Origin: Streptomyces griseicoloratus
GTDB taxonomy: Bacteria; Actinomycetota; Actinomycetes; Streptomycetales; Streptomycetaceae
Length of the DNA: 64,000 bases
NCBI RefSeq assembly: GCF_014534645.1
Contig: NZ_JACVQF010000127.1
Coordinates: 22,989-86,988, forward strand
Direction: 5' to 3'
The translations under genes were made by a program, and so were the position numbers. The notes under the pieces were generated by a model. The model ran no database searches and was not told the DNA's origin. It saw only the letters and a program-made list of their open reading frames with translations. Shown piece after piece: positions 32,918 to 41,238 of the stretch. The first letter of the stretch is position 1. Each line of letters starts with the position of its first letter.

Positions 32918-35007
32918 CCCCGACCGGCCCGGACATCCCACTCCCACCGGTCGCACCGGAGGTGGTCGCCTCCGCGGTGGAGGGCCTGACCACCCGGCTG
33001 CGCGGCAGGCTGGACGCGGCCGTGAAAGCCCTGGCCGCCGAGCCCGTCACCGCCGAGGACGGGACCTTCCGCGTCCGCTGCGGCGAGGACACGTGGGTGA
33101 CCCTGACGCCGGCCCCCTCCGGCACGGTCACCGAAGCCGACCAGGCCCACTGCACCTGCCTGTTGGCACCACGCTGCCTGCACCGCGCAGCGGTCCTGAC
33201 CACCTGCCCCCTCGCCCTCACACCGAACCCCGCCACGGAGGCGTCCCACGCCACCGCCCCGAACGGCGGCCCGGCAGCGAGCACCCACCCGGTCGCCCCC
33301 ACGGCCCCCGCACCGGCCGCCCCGCCCACCAACCCGAGCCGCACCACGGCCCCGCCCCGCACCACGGAGGCGGCCCGCACCACGGAGGCGCCCTGGGCCG
33401 CCGACCCGGACCGTGCCGCCGGTCCGACCCATGGCGCCGGTGCTGACGTCGGCGCCTCCTCGGGCGGCGCCGGTGCGAACCGCGGCGCCGATGTGAACCG
33501 CGGCGCCGGCACGCTCAGTCGGGCGGAACCGGGGCGGTTCGCGCGGCCCGGGGGCGGGCGTGCTCGCGTTCCGGTGGGTGCTGCCGCCGGTCCCTCCGCC
33601 GAGCAGGTCCGTGCGGCCTCCGGTCTCTGGAGGGTGGCGGCGGCCGTGCTCTCCGCCGGAACGGCCGGCGCGGGTGCGGTCCTGCAGACCGAGCTGCTCC
33701 GTGCCGCCCACACGGCCCGACTGGCGGGCCTGCACCGCGCGGAGGACGCGGCCCTCGGCGTCGTGCGCGGCGTGCGCGAAGCGCGCGATCCGCACGGTGG
33801 CCACAGCCTCCCCGAGCTGGTCTGCGCCCTGCGCGAACTCCTCCTCGTCACCCGGCGGCTGACGGCGTCCGACCCCGACCCGGCGCTGATCGGCGCCGTG
33901 CGCCACCACCACCGCCCCGACGGGCCGCTGCGGCTCTACGGCGTCTGCCGCGAAGCGGTCATCGGCCCCGGCGGACTCGGCGGGGTGGTCACCCACTTCA
34001 CCGACGACGACGGCCGCTGGTACACGCTCCGCGACGTCGAGCCCGGCGGTCCGGCCCGCGCCCGCCGCGCCGGTACCGCCCATGTCGCCATCCGGTCCTT
34101 CCTCAGCGACCACCACCGGCTGTCCCGCGGCGGCCTGATCATCTCCGGAGCGGTCGTCTCCCCGGGCGGCCGCCTGCTGCCGGAACGAGGGGTCCGCGCC
34201 ACCTTCGCCGGCGGCCGGCCCTGGACCGACGCCGTGCCGGCACCGGCGTTCGCCGAGGGAACGGGGCACGCCCGGCCACTGACCCGCTGTGACGTAGAGA
34301 TCGCCGCGGCCGACGGCGAGGACCTGCTGGTGCGTGTACTGCGGGGCGGAGACGACTCGGCCACGCAGGGACGGCCCGCCCCCGGTCCGCCGGCCCGGCT
34401 GGCCCCCGCCCACCGCCATCCCGCCCTCGCCCACACCGCCAATCTCCGGCTGCTGGGCGCGTACCCCGGACTGCGTATCCGCGTCATGGGCCGCGTCGAC
34501 CCCGACCGGGTCACGACCCTCCGCCCGCTCGCCGTCGGCCCGGTGCCGGGCAGCGGACCGGCCCTGCGCCTCCCGGACGACTGGCAGGGCCGCGCGGACA
34601 TCGGCTACGACCTCCTCCGCAGCGACCACTTCCCGCCGGACGTCCCGAGTCCGTCCCCACCCTCCACCTCCGGCACCTCCGGCACCTCCGCGCCCTCGGC
34701 CGACCCACCGCTCCGGCGCATCCGGCGCCTGGTCGAACTGGCCGTCGCGGGAGGACGCCGGGCCGCCGCCGAACCCGCGCGCGACAGCGGCGGCCACGGC
34801 GACGTGGCCGTGCTGCGCCGGAGCGGACTCGTCACCGGCGCGGAGCTGGTCGCCCGGCTCGGCGCGGTGGCCGCGCACCGCACCCGCGACGTCTTCGGCC
34901 GCCTCGACGAGGACGACCCGGACCGTTACGCCGCCCAGTGGCTCGCCACGGCCGTCTATCTCGCCGCTGCCGAAGCGGCCCTGGGCCGCGGGACATGGCG
35001 CGGGTGA
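32914..35007 (+). CDS. SWIM zinc-finger protein of the vWA operon
   Basis: 697 aa, start overlapping the vWA stop in ATGA. The SWIM motif CxCx5CxH is C80-T-C82 and C88-L-H90 (HCTCLLAPRCLH), expected to bind zinc and nucleic acid or protein. Residues about 105-215 form a linker rich in Ala, Thr, Pro and Gly with short internal repeats. A folded C-terminal part follows from about 225 (EQVRAASGLWRVAAAVLSAG) to the end. It corresponds to YehQ in the E. coli gene set. It is the last gene of the operon, convergent with the MFS gene 21 bases away. Confidence 0.8.
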   Translation: MTPTGPDIPLPPVAPEVVASAVEGLTTRLRGRLDAAVKALAAEPVTAEDGTFRVRCGEDTWVTLTPAPSGTVTEADQAHCTCLLAPRCLHRAAVLTTCPLALTPNPATEASHATAPNGGPAASTHPVAPTAPAPAAPPTNPSRTTAPPRTTEAARTTEAPWAADPDRAAGPTHGAGADVGASSGGAGANRGADVNRGAGTLSRAEPGRFARPGGGRARVPVGAAAGPSAEQVRAASGLWRVAAAVLSAGTAGAGAVLQTELLRAAHTARLAGLHRAEDAALGVVRGVREARDPHGGHSLPELVCALRELLLVTRRLTASDPDPALIGAVRHHHRPDGPLRLYGVCREAVIGPGGLGGVVTHFTDDDGRWYTLRDVEPGGPARARRAGTAHVAIRSFLSDHHRLSRGGLIISGAVVSPGGRLLPERGVRATFAGGRPWTDAVPAPAFAEGTGHARPLTRCDVEIAAADGEDLLVRVLRGGDDSATQGRPAPGPPARLAPAHRHPALAHTANLRLLGAYPGLRIRVMGRVDPDRVTTLRPLAVGPVPGSGPALRLPDDWQGRADIGYDLLRSDHFPPDVPSPSPPSTSGTSGTSAPSADPPLRRIRRLVELAVAGGRRAAAEPARDSGGHGDVAVLRRSGLVTGAELVARLGAVAAHRTRDVFGRLDEDDPDRYAAQWLATAVYLAAAEAALGRGTWRG
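33296..33515 (+). repeat. Low-complexity repeats in the SWIM gene linker
   Basis: Short imperfect direct repeats encode (R)TT(E)A(A/P) units around 33341-33395 and GA(N/D)RGA(D/G)V units around 33434-33512, such as GGCGCCG followed by TGNGAACCGC. They form the disordered linker and probably vary by slippage. Confidence 0.5.
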
Positions 35008-35028
35008 GCACCCCGCACGCCGGGCCGG

Positions 35029-36312
35029 TCAGCGCTCCAGCTCCTTGTGCGCGGTCTCCGGCAACCGCAGGTACACCAGCGAGGACAGCAGGCACAGCAC
35101 GGCGACGTACCAGGGGAAGAGCCCGGAGTGGCCCAGCTCCTTGAACAGCGTGCCCACGTACGGGGCCGTGCCGCCGAACAGGGCTACCGTCAGCGAGTAG
35201 GGGAAGCCGATGCCGGCCGCGCGCACCCGGGGCGGGAAGACCTCGGCGTTGACGGCCGCGCTGATCGAGGTGAAGCCGGTCAGCAGGACCATGCCGGCGC
35301 ACTGCACGATGAGCAGGACGGCGAAGGAGTCGCGCAGGGCGTGCAGCAGCGGCACGCCGAGCAGGGCGAAGCCGACGCCGAAGAACAGCAGGAGCGGGCG
35401 GCGGCCGAATCGGTCGGAGAGCAGGCCGCCCACCGGCTGGAGCAGGGCGAAGAACGCCAGCGAGACCGTGCCCGCGAGCAGCGCGTCCGACTTCTCGACG
35501 CCCGCTTCGAGTTCGGCGTACGTCGGCAGGTACGACGTCCAGGTGTAGTACGCGATGGTGCCGCCGGCCGTGATGCCGCCGATCAGCAGGGACTCGCGCG
35601 GATGGCGGCGCAGCGCCTCGAACAGACCCGGGCGCGGGGCCCGACGTTGCTCGGCGCTGCGCGTCTCGTCGGCGCCCTGCCGGATCCAGAAGCCGACCAG
35701 ACTCAGGGCGGCGCCGAGGACGAACGGCACCCGCCAGCCCCAGCCGTCCATCTGGCTCTCGCTCAGCACCTTCACCAGCAGGGCCGCGATGCCGGACGCG
35801 ACGAGCTGTCCGGCGGTCGTCGAGACGTACTGGAAGCTGGAGAACAGGCCCCGGCGACCGGGGCCCGCCGACTCCACGAGGAACGTCGTCGAGGCCGCGA
35901 ACTCGCCGCCCACGGACAGGCCCTGCAACAGCCGCGCGGCGACGAGGACGATCGGTGCGAGGACGCCCGCGGCCGCGTACGTGGGGGTCAGACCGACCAG
36001 CAGGCTGCTGCCGCCCATCAGCAGGATGGTGACCGTCAGCGCGGCGCGGCGGCCGTGCCGGTCGGCGATCGCGCCCATCAGCAGCCCGCCGACGGGCCGC
36101 ATGAAGAAGCCCACCGCGAACACCGCGAAGGTGGACAGCAGCGGCACCAGCGAGTTGTCCGCGCCCTTGGGGAAGACCTGGCCGGCGATGTAGGTGGCAA
36201 GGAAGGTGTAGGCGTACCAGTCGTACCACTCCACGGCGTTGCCCACGGAGGCGGCGAGGAGCTGGCGTACGGGCCGTCGGGTCGGCGGGGAGACCGTGTG
36301 CATGCCTGTCAT
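35029..36312 (-). CDS. MFS metabolite:proton symporter, ProP/ShiA-like
   Basis: About 427 aa, twelve membrane helices. Family landmarks: SVGNAVEWYDWYAYT near the N-terminus, RPVGGLLMGAIADRHGRRAAL between helices 2 and 3, ARLLQGLSVGGEFAAS, and LSDRFGRRPLLL in the second half. Members carry dicarboxylates, shikimate, osmolytes or aromatic acids with protons. Three candidate starts exist (36324, 36312, 36303); 36312 has GGGGATGG upstream. It is divergent from the phospholipase gene, with about 180 bases between. Substrate not predictable. Confidence 0.9.
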   Translation of the reverse strand: MTGMHTVSPPTRRPVRQLLAASVGNAVEWYDWYAYTFLATYIAGQVFPKGADNSLVPLLSTFAVFAVGFFMRPVGGLLMGAIADRHGRRAALTVTILLMGGSSLLVGLTPTYAAAGVLAPIVLVAARLLQGLSVGGEFAASTTFLVESAGPGRRGLFSSFQYVSTTAGQLVASGIAALLVKVLSESQMDGWGWRVPFVLGAALSLVGFWIRQGADETRSAEQRRAPRPGLFEALRRHPRESLLIGGITAGGTIAYYTWTSYLPTYAELEAGVEKSDALLAGTVSLAFFALLQPVGGLLSDRFGRRPLLLFFGVGFALLGVPLLHALRDSFAVLLIVQCAGMVLLTGFTSISAAVNAEVFPPRVRAAGIGFPYSLTVALFGGTAPYVGTLFKELGHSGLFPWYVAVLCLLSSLVYLRLPETAHKELER

Positions 36313-36492
36313 GATCGCGACCATCCCCGTGCGGAGGACCCCTCACACCTCACGTACCGACGACCTTCACATGAGGGCCACCGGACCCTTCCCTGACGTT
36401 TGGTGCTCCTGGAACACTCCTTTCGCGCGCATTCCGTCATCACCGGCACCGTCCGGCCGGCCGAACCCCCAAGGCGAGAGGCTCCTCACCCC

Positions 36493-38544
36493 ATGCCCGA
36501 AGTCAACCGGCGCCGCTTCCTCCAACTCGCGGGCGCCACTACGGCGTTCAGTGCGCTGTCCGCGAGCATCGAGCGCGCCGCCGCGCTCCCGGCGAACCAC
36601 CGCTCGGGGACGATCGAGGACGTCGAGCACATCGTCGTCCTGATGCAGGAGAACCGCTCCTTCGACCACTACTTCGGCAAGCTCAGGGGCGTCCGCGGCT
36701 TCGGCGACCCGCACCCGGTGACCCTCGCGAGCGGCAAGTCGGTGTGGCACCAGGAGAAGGACGGCACGGAGGTGCTGCCCTTCCACCCCGACGCCGACGA
36801 CCTCGGCATGCAGTTCCTCGAAGGGCTGCCGCACGGCTGGCCCGACGGACAGGCCGCCTACAACAACGGCCGGTACGACCGGTGGCTGCCCGCCAAGGGC
36901 ACCACGACCATGGCGTACCTGACCCGCGAGGACATCCCCTTCCACTACGCCCTCGCCGACGCCTTCACCGTCTGCGACGCCTACCACTGCTCGTTCATCG
37001 GCTCCACCGACCCCAACCGCTACTACCTGTGGTCGGGCCACACCGGCAACGACGGCAAGGGCGGCGGCCCGGTCCTCGGCAACGACGAGCTCGGCTACGA
37101 CTGGACGACGTACCCCGAGCGCCTGGAGCAGGCCGGCATCTCCTGGAAGATCTACCAGGACATCGGCGACGGCCTGGACGCGGCCGGCTCCTGGGGCTGG
37201 ATCGACGACGCCTACCGCGGCAACTACGGCGACAACTCGCTGCTCTACTTCAACAAGTACCGCAACGCCGAGCCGGGCGACCCGCTGTACGACAAGGCCC
37301 GCACCGGCACCGACGTCAAGAACGGCGACGGCTACTTCGACCGGCTCCGGGCCGACGTGAAGGCCGGGAGACTGCCGCAGATATCGTGGATCGCGGCCCC
37401 CGAGGCGTTCTCCGAGCACTCCAACTGGCCCTCGAACTACGGGGCCTGGTACATCGCCCAGGTCCTGGACGCCCTCACCTCCAACCCGGCGGTGTGGGCG
37501 AAGACGGCCCTGTTCATCACCTACGACGAGAACGACGGCTTCTTCGACCACGTCGTGCCGCCGCTGCCGCCGAAGTCCGCCGCGCAGGGCCTGTCCACCG
37601 TCGACGTGTCCCTGGACGTCTTCCCGGGCAGCAGGACCCACCGCGAGGGCTTCTACGGGCTCGGCCCGCGGGTGCCGATGCTGGTCGTCTCGCCGTGGAG
37701 CAAGGGCGGCTTCGTCTGCTCCGAGACGTTCGACCACACCTCCGTCATCCGGTTCATGGAACGCCGCTTCGGCGTGCGCGAGCCCGGCATCTCGCCCTGG
37801 CGGCGCGCGATCTGCGGCGACCTGACCTCCGCCTTCGACTTCTCCCGCGAGGACAGCCGCCCGGCCCGCCTGCCGGACACCGACGCCTACGAGCCGCCGG
37901 ACCGCGAGCGCCACCCGGACTACCGCCCCACCCCGCCGGCCGACCCGGACATGCCCCGGCAGGAGCGAGGGCTGCGCCCCGCCCGCCCGCTGAAGTACGC
38001 CCCCTTCGTGGACGGCTCGGCGGACCCGGCGACCGGGAAGCTCACGCTCACCTTCGCCTCCGGCCCCCGGGCCGGCGCCGCCTTCCTCGTCACCTCCGGC
38101 AACCGCACCGACGGCCCGTGGACGTACACCACCGAGGCCGGCAAGACCATCGCGGACACGTGGAACTCGGCGTACTCGGGCGGCTCCCACGACCTGACCG
38201 TGCACGGCCCGAACGGCTTCCTGCGCGTCTTCAAGGGCCCCGGCGCCGTCGCCGGACCCGAGGTCACCGCACGGCACACCAAGGGGGACGTGGAGCTGAC
38301 GTTCACCAACAAGGGCTCCGGCACGGTCCGCCTGCGGCTCGCCGACGCCTACACCCGCCGGACCAGCACCGTCACCGTGCGACCCGGCGCCACCGTGCGG
38401 CACACGGCCGGCCTCCCGGCGGACCGGCGCTGGTACGACCTGACCGTCACCTCCGAGGCCGACCCGGCGTTCCTGCGGCGCCTGGCCGGACACGTGGAGA
38501 ACGGGCGGCCGGGAGTGAGCGACCCGGCGATCGCCACGGAGTAG
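36493..38544 (+). CDS. Tat-exported phosphocholine-preferring phospholipase C
   Basis: 683 aa. VNRRRFLQLAG is a twin-arginine signal, with cleavage expected near residues 30-35. The catalytic phosphoesterase domain starts with HIVVLMQENRSFDHYFGKLRG, the nucleophile region of the bacterial PLC/acid phosphatase AcpA family, and includes DENDGFFDHVVPP. Two C-terminal DUF756 beta-sandwich domains follow (about 500-590 and 600-675). It hydrolyses phosphatidylcholine or sphingomyelin outside the cell (EC 3.1.4.3). Streptomyces genes of this type are usually phosphate-regulated; no clear PHO box was seen in 36325-36492. Confidence 0.93.
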   Translation: MPEVNRRRFLQLAGATTAFSALSASIERAAALPANHRSGTIEDVEHIVVLMQENRSFDHYFGKLRGVRGFGDPHPVTLASGKSVWHQEKDGTEVLPFHPDADDLGMQFLEGLPHGWPDGQAAYNNGRYDRWLPAKGTTTMAYLTREDIPFHYALADAFTVCDAYHCSFIGSTDPNRYYLWSGHTGNDGKGGGPVLGNDELGYDWTTYPERLEQAGISWKIYQDIGDGLDAAGSWGWIDDAYRGNYGDNSLLYFNKYRNAEPGDPLYDKARTGTDVKNGDGYFDRLRADVKAGRLPQISWIAAPEAFSEHSNWPSNYGAWYIAQVLDALTSNPAVWAKTALFITYDENDGFFDHVVPPLPPKSAAQGLSTVDVSLDVFPGSRTHREGFYGLGPRVPMLVVSPWSKGGFVCSETFDHTSVIRFMERRFGVREPGISPWRRAICGDLTSAFDFSREDSRPARLPDTDAYEPPDRERHPDYRPTPPADPDMPRQERGLRPARPLKYAPFVDGSADPATGKLTLTFASGPRAGAAFLVTSGNRTDGPWTYTTEAGKTIADTWNSAYSGGSHDLTVHGPNGFLRVFKGPGAVAGPEVTARHTKGDVELTFTNKGSGTVRLRLADAYTRRTSTVTVRPGATVRHTAGLPADRRWYDLTVTSEADPAFLRRLAGHVENGRPGVSDPAIATE

Positions 38545-38547
38545 CGG

Positions 38548-39480
38548 CTACAGCGGCGTGAGGTGCCCCGGCTCCGGCTGCCGGGGCGCCGGCGTCCCCG
38601 CGGCCCCCGCCGGCTCCGGCTCCAGCGCCAGTACGGTGGCCACCGGATGGGGATCGGGCGTCCGCGGCGTCGCCCGGCTCAGCAGGACCACGCCCCAGGC
38701 GGCCAGCCCTGCCCCGGCCAGCGCGAGCAGCACACCCGCCGTGCCGCCCTGCAGCCGCTCGCCGAGCAGGGACAGTCCGATCACCGCGGCGGCCACCGGG
38801 TTGGCCAGCGTCACCACCGCGAGCGGAGCGCCGAGCCCGCCCCGGTAGGCCGTCTGCGCGAGCAGCAGTCCGCCGGTCGCGAAGGCGGCCACCAGCACCG
38901 CCACGCCGATCACCTGGGCGCTGAGCAGCGGGCCCGAACGGTCCGTGACGGCGACCGTGACCGTCTGCGTGAGCGCCGAGGCGACCCCGGAGGCCACGCC
39001 GGACGCCGTCGCGTGCCGCAGGCCGGGGCGGGCGCCGGGCCACGACAGCACGCCGATCAGTGCCGCCGTCGCGCCGGACACCGCCAGCGCCTCCGGCACG
39101 CTCAGCACGTCGTCGGGCGCGGGCCCCGAGGCCGTGAGCAGCAGCGCGCCCAGGCCGAGGAGCGTCAGTCCGGTGCCCCGCCACTCCACGGCGGTCACGC
39201 GCCGGCCCGCGAGCCGGGCGCCCAGGGGCACCGCGGCGACCAGGGTGAGCGCGCCGAGCGGCTGGACCACCGTCAGCGGCCCGTACTTGAGGGCGACGAC
39301 GTGCAGCAGCGCGGCCGACGCGTTGAGCCCGACCGACCACCACCAGGCTCCGCTGCCGAGCAGCCGCAGCGCGCCGGTCCCGGGACTGCGGGCGGCCAGC
39401 CGCTCCTGCGCGACGGCCGCGGCGGCGTAGGCGACGGCGGAGACGAGGGAGAGCAGGACGGCGACCAGGGCGGCGCTCAT
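38548..39480 (-). CDS. DMT-superfamily (EamA-like) membrane protein
   Basis: 310 aa with about ten hydrophobic helices and the internal two-fold repeat of drug/metabolite transporters (VVQPLGALTLVAAVPLGARLAG in the first half, VVTLANPVAAAVIGLSLLGERL in the second). The start ATG at 39480 overlaps the PAP2 gene stop (ATGA), so the two are coupled. The C-terminal 40 residues are a Pro-rich cytoplasmic tail. It lies 3 bases after the phospholipase gene stop on the other strand. Substrate unknown; a lipid-related or drug role is possible next to a PAP2 enzyme under TetR control. Confidence 0.88.
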   Translation of the reverse strand: MSAALVAVLLSLVSAVAYAAAAVAQERLAARSPGTGALRLLGSGAWWWSVGLNASAALLHVVALKYGPLTVVQPLGALTLVAAVPLGARLAGRRVTAVEWRGTGLTLLGLGALLLTASGPAPDDVLSVPEALAVSGATAALIGVLSWPGARPGLRHATASGVASGVASALTQTVTVAVTDRSGPLLSAQVIGVAVLVAAFATGGLLLAQTAYRGGLGAPLAVVTLANPVAAAVIGLSLLGERLQGGTAGVLLALAGAGLAAWGVVLLSRATPRTPDPHPVATVLALEPEPAGAAGTPAPRQPEPGHLTPL

Positions 39481-40280
39481 CGGCCCGCCCCCGCCGGCTC
39501 GGGCTGCTCGGCCGGCCACCGCTGCCGTACCGGCCGGCCGCGGGCCGCCGTGGTCCGCGTCCGGTGCGGCAGATGGACCACCGCGAGTGCGAGGCCGAGC
39601 AGGGCGGTGGCCGCGATCACGTCGAGCCAGTAGTGGTTCGCGGTGCCCACGATCACCAGCAGGGTCAGCACCGGGTGCAGCAGCCACAGCCACCGCCATC
39701 GCGACCGGGTGGCGACGACCAGGCCGATCGCCAGCATCAGCGCCCAGCCGAAGTGCAGCGAGGGCATCGCCGCGAACTGGTTGGACAGGGAGTCGGCCCG
39801 TGGCGGGCCGTACACCGACGGCCCGAACACCCGGGCGGTGTCCAGGAGCCCGGTGGCGCCCAGCATCCGGGGCGGGGCCAGCGGGAAGAGGAGATGGAGC
39901 ACGAGGGCCGCGCCGGTCACCGCGGCGAGCACCCGGCGGGCCCAGACGTAGTGCGCGGGCCGCCGCAGATAGAGCCATATGAGGAAGGCCGCGGTGGCCG
40001 GGAAGTGGACGGTGGCGTAGTAGGTGTTCGCCACGTGGACGAGGGTGTCGCCGTGCAGCAGCAGCGACTGCACCGCCCCCTCGTCGGGCAGGCGGAGGTC
40101 GCGTTCGAGGTCCCACACGCGGTGCGCGTTGCGGAATGCCTCCGCGGTGTGCCCCGTCGCCAGCTGCCGGCCGAACTTGTAGACGAGGAAGAGTCCTGCG
40201 ACGAGCAGGAGCTCTCGGACGAGCGGTGGGCGCGCGGGCGCGTCCGGCTCCGCTTCTGCAGGCTCGGTGCGGGCGTTCAT
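39477..40280 (-). CDS. PAP2-superfamily membrane phosphatase (Aur1/inositol-phosphorylceramide-synthase-like)
   Basis: 267 aa, six membrane helices. The active-site motifs are MPSLHFGWAL (general acid His) and NHYWLDVIAA (nucleophile His with Asp), the arrangement seen in Aur1-like PAP2 proteins. WDLERDLRLPDEGAVQ is a family-typical segment. It would act on lipid phosphates or transfer phospho-head groups at the membrane. First gene of a two-gene operon with the DMT protein; its promoter region carries the long palindrome at 40358-40407, next to the divergent TetR gene. Confidence 0.9.
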   Translation of the reverse strand: MNARTEPAEAEPDAPARPPLVRELLLVAGLFLVYKFGRQLATGHTAEAFRNAHRVWDLERDLRLPDEGAVQSLLLHGDTLVHVANTYYATVHFPATAAFLIWLYLRRPAHYVWARRVLAAVTGAALVLHLLFPLAPPRMLGATGLLDTARVFGPSVYGPPRADSLSNQFAAMPSLHFGWALMLAIGLVVATRSRWRWLWLLHPVLTLLVIVGTANHYWLDVIAATALLGLALAVVHLPHRTRTTAARGRPVRQRWPAEQPEPAGAGR

Positions 40281-40357
40281 CCCCCGGCCCCTTCGCTGAC
40301 GGTGGTGCGTGTCGTGGTGCGGTTCGTGCGACGGATCTCATCGATACGATCCCGTTC

Positions 40358-40407
40358 CGATACGCAAGTGTACCGATACGCCCGAGTACCGGTACACTGG
40401 CGTATCG
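40358..40407. promoter_or_regulatory. Long palindromic TetR operator between PAP2-DMT operon and TetR gene
   Basis: The left arm at 40358-40375 (CGATACGCAAGTGTACCG) and right arm at 40390-40407 are inverted repeats matching at 17 of 18 bases, with a 14-base centre. Further CGATACG copies at 40342-40348 and 40374-40380 and the palindrome GTACCGGTAC (40386-40395) occur in the same region. It covers the divergent promoter region and is the obvious operator for the TetR protein. Confidence 0.75.
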
Positions 40408-40472
40408 ATAGACAGGGGACACACTGGAGTACGGGCGCCTCGGGCGCCGTACCCGAGCGAGGAGCAGAGCCG

Positions 40473-41084
40473 ATGACGTCGCAGGCCGCGGACCGACCGG
40501 AGACGGTCGGCACCTCGCGCCGCTCCAAGATCACGCCGGAGCGTGAGCAGGAGTTCTTCGACGCCGTGCTCGCACAGATCCGCGAGTGCGGCTACGACGC
40601 CGTCACCATGGAGGGCATCGCCGCCAGCACCCGCTGCAGCAAGTCCACGCTCTACCGGCAGTGGAAGACCAAGCCGCAGTTCGTGGCGGCGGCCCTGCGC
40701 TCCCACCGCCGGGTGCGCTTCGCCGGGATCGACACCGGTTCCCTCGCCGAGGACCTGCGCCAGGCGGCCCGGGCCGCGGGCCAGTGGCCGGCCAAGGACA
40801 CCCTGCTCCAGGCGCTCGGCCACGCCGTCATGCAGGACCCGGAGCTCCGGTGCGCGCTGCGCGAGGCGCTCGTCGAGCCGGAGCTCGCCGCGCTGCGGGA
40901 GATCCTGCGGCGCGGGGTCGAACGCGGCGAGGTCGCCGCGGACCATCCGGCCCTGGAGTACGTGCCCGCGCAATTGTTCGGCGTGCAGCGGGTGCGTCCC
41001 GTCATCGAGGGCGAGTACGCCGACGCCGACTACCTCGTCCGGTTCGTGGACGCCGTCGTGCTGCCGGCCCTCGGCCTGCCCTGA
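40473..41084 (+). CDS. TetR-family transcriptional regulator
   Basis: 203 aa. SKITPEREQEFFDAVLAQIRECGYDAVTMEGIAASTRCSKSTLYRQWKTK is the TetR DNA-binding domain; the C-terminal half is the variable ligand and dimer domain of the TetR_C_11/16-like type. GAGGAGCAG precedes the ATG. It is divergent from the PAP2-DMT operon and most likely represses it and itself through the palindrome at 40358-40407. Ligand unknown. Confidence 0.93.
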   Translation: MTSQAADRPETVGTSRRSKITPEREQEFFDAVLAQIRECGYDAVTMEGIAASTRCSKSTLYRQWKTKPQFVAAALRSHRRVRFAGIDTGSLAEDLRQAARAAGQWPAKDTLLQALGHAVMQDPELRCALREALVEPELAALREILRRGVERGEVAADHPALEYVPAQLFGVQRVRPVIEGEYADADYLVRFVDAVVLPALGLP

Positions 41085-41165
41085 GACCCAGGCCGCCGTC
41101 CACGGGATGACTGGACGGTGGTCTGTCCGCGCCGCACCGTGGGGACGGGGGCGGCGCGCACCCCC

Positions 41166-41212
41166 CGGCCGGGTGGGGTGCCCTTTGAGCGGAAGGGCAT
41201 CCCACCCGGCCG
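41166..41212. terminator. Bidirectional terminator between TetR and DUF2510 genes
   Basis: A 20-base left arm (41166-41185) and right arm (41193-41212) pair with one mismatch around the 7-base loop TGAGCGG. It lies between two convergent genes (ends 41084 and 41239) and would stop transcription from both sides. AAGGG/CCCTT next to the loop gives a weak U-tract on neither strand. Confidence 0.85.
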
Positions 41213-41238
41213 ATCAGCGTCCCGGGGGTGCGGACCGG

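Noticed and set aside
24071-32956. A 2,961-codon open frame on the minus strand opposite the vWA operon
   Set aside because: Its translation is Gly/Val/Arg-rich without domains and mirrors the codon bias of the plus-strand genes, which carry recognisable motifs. It is a composition shadow.
36325-36492. Possible PHO box upstream of the phospholipase C gene
   Set aside because: CCTCACACCTCAC and CCTTCACAT are weakly similar to PHO half-sites, but no pair of 11-base direct repeats with the consensus spacing is present.
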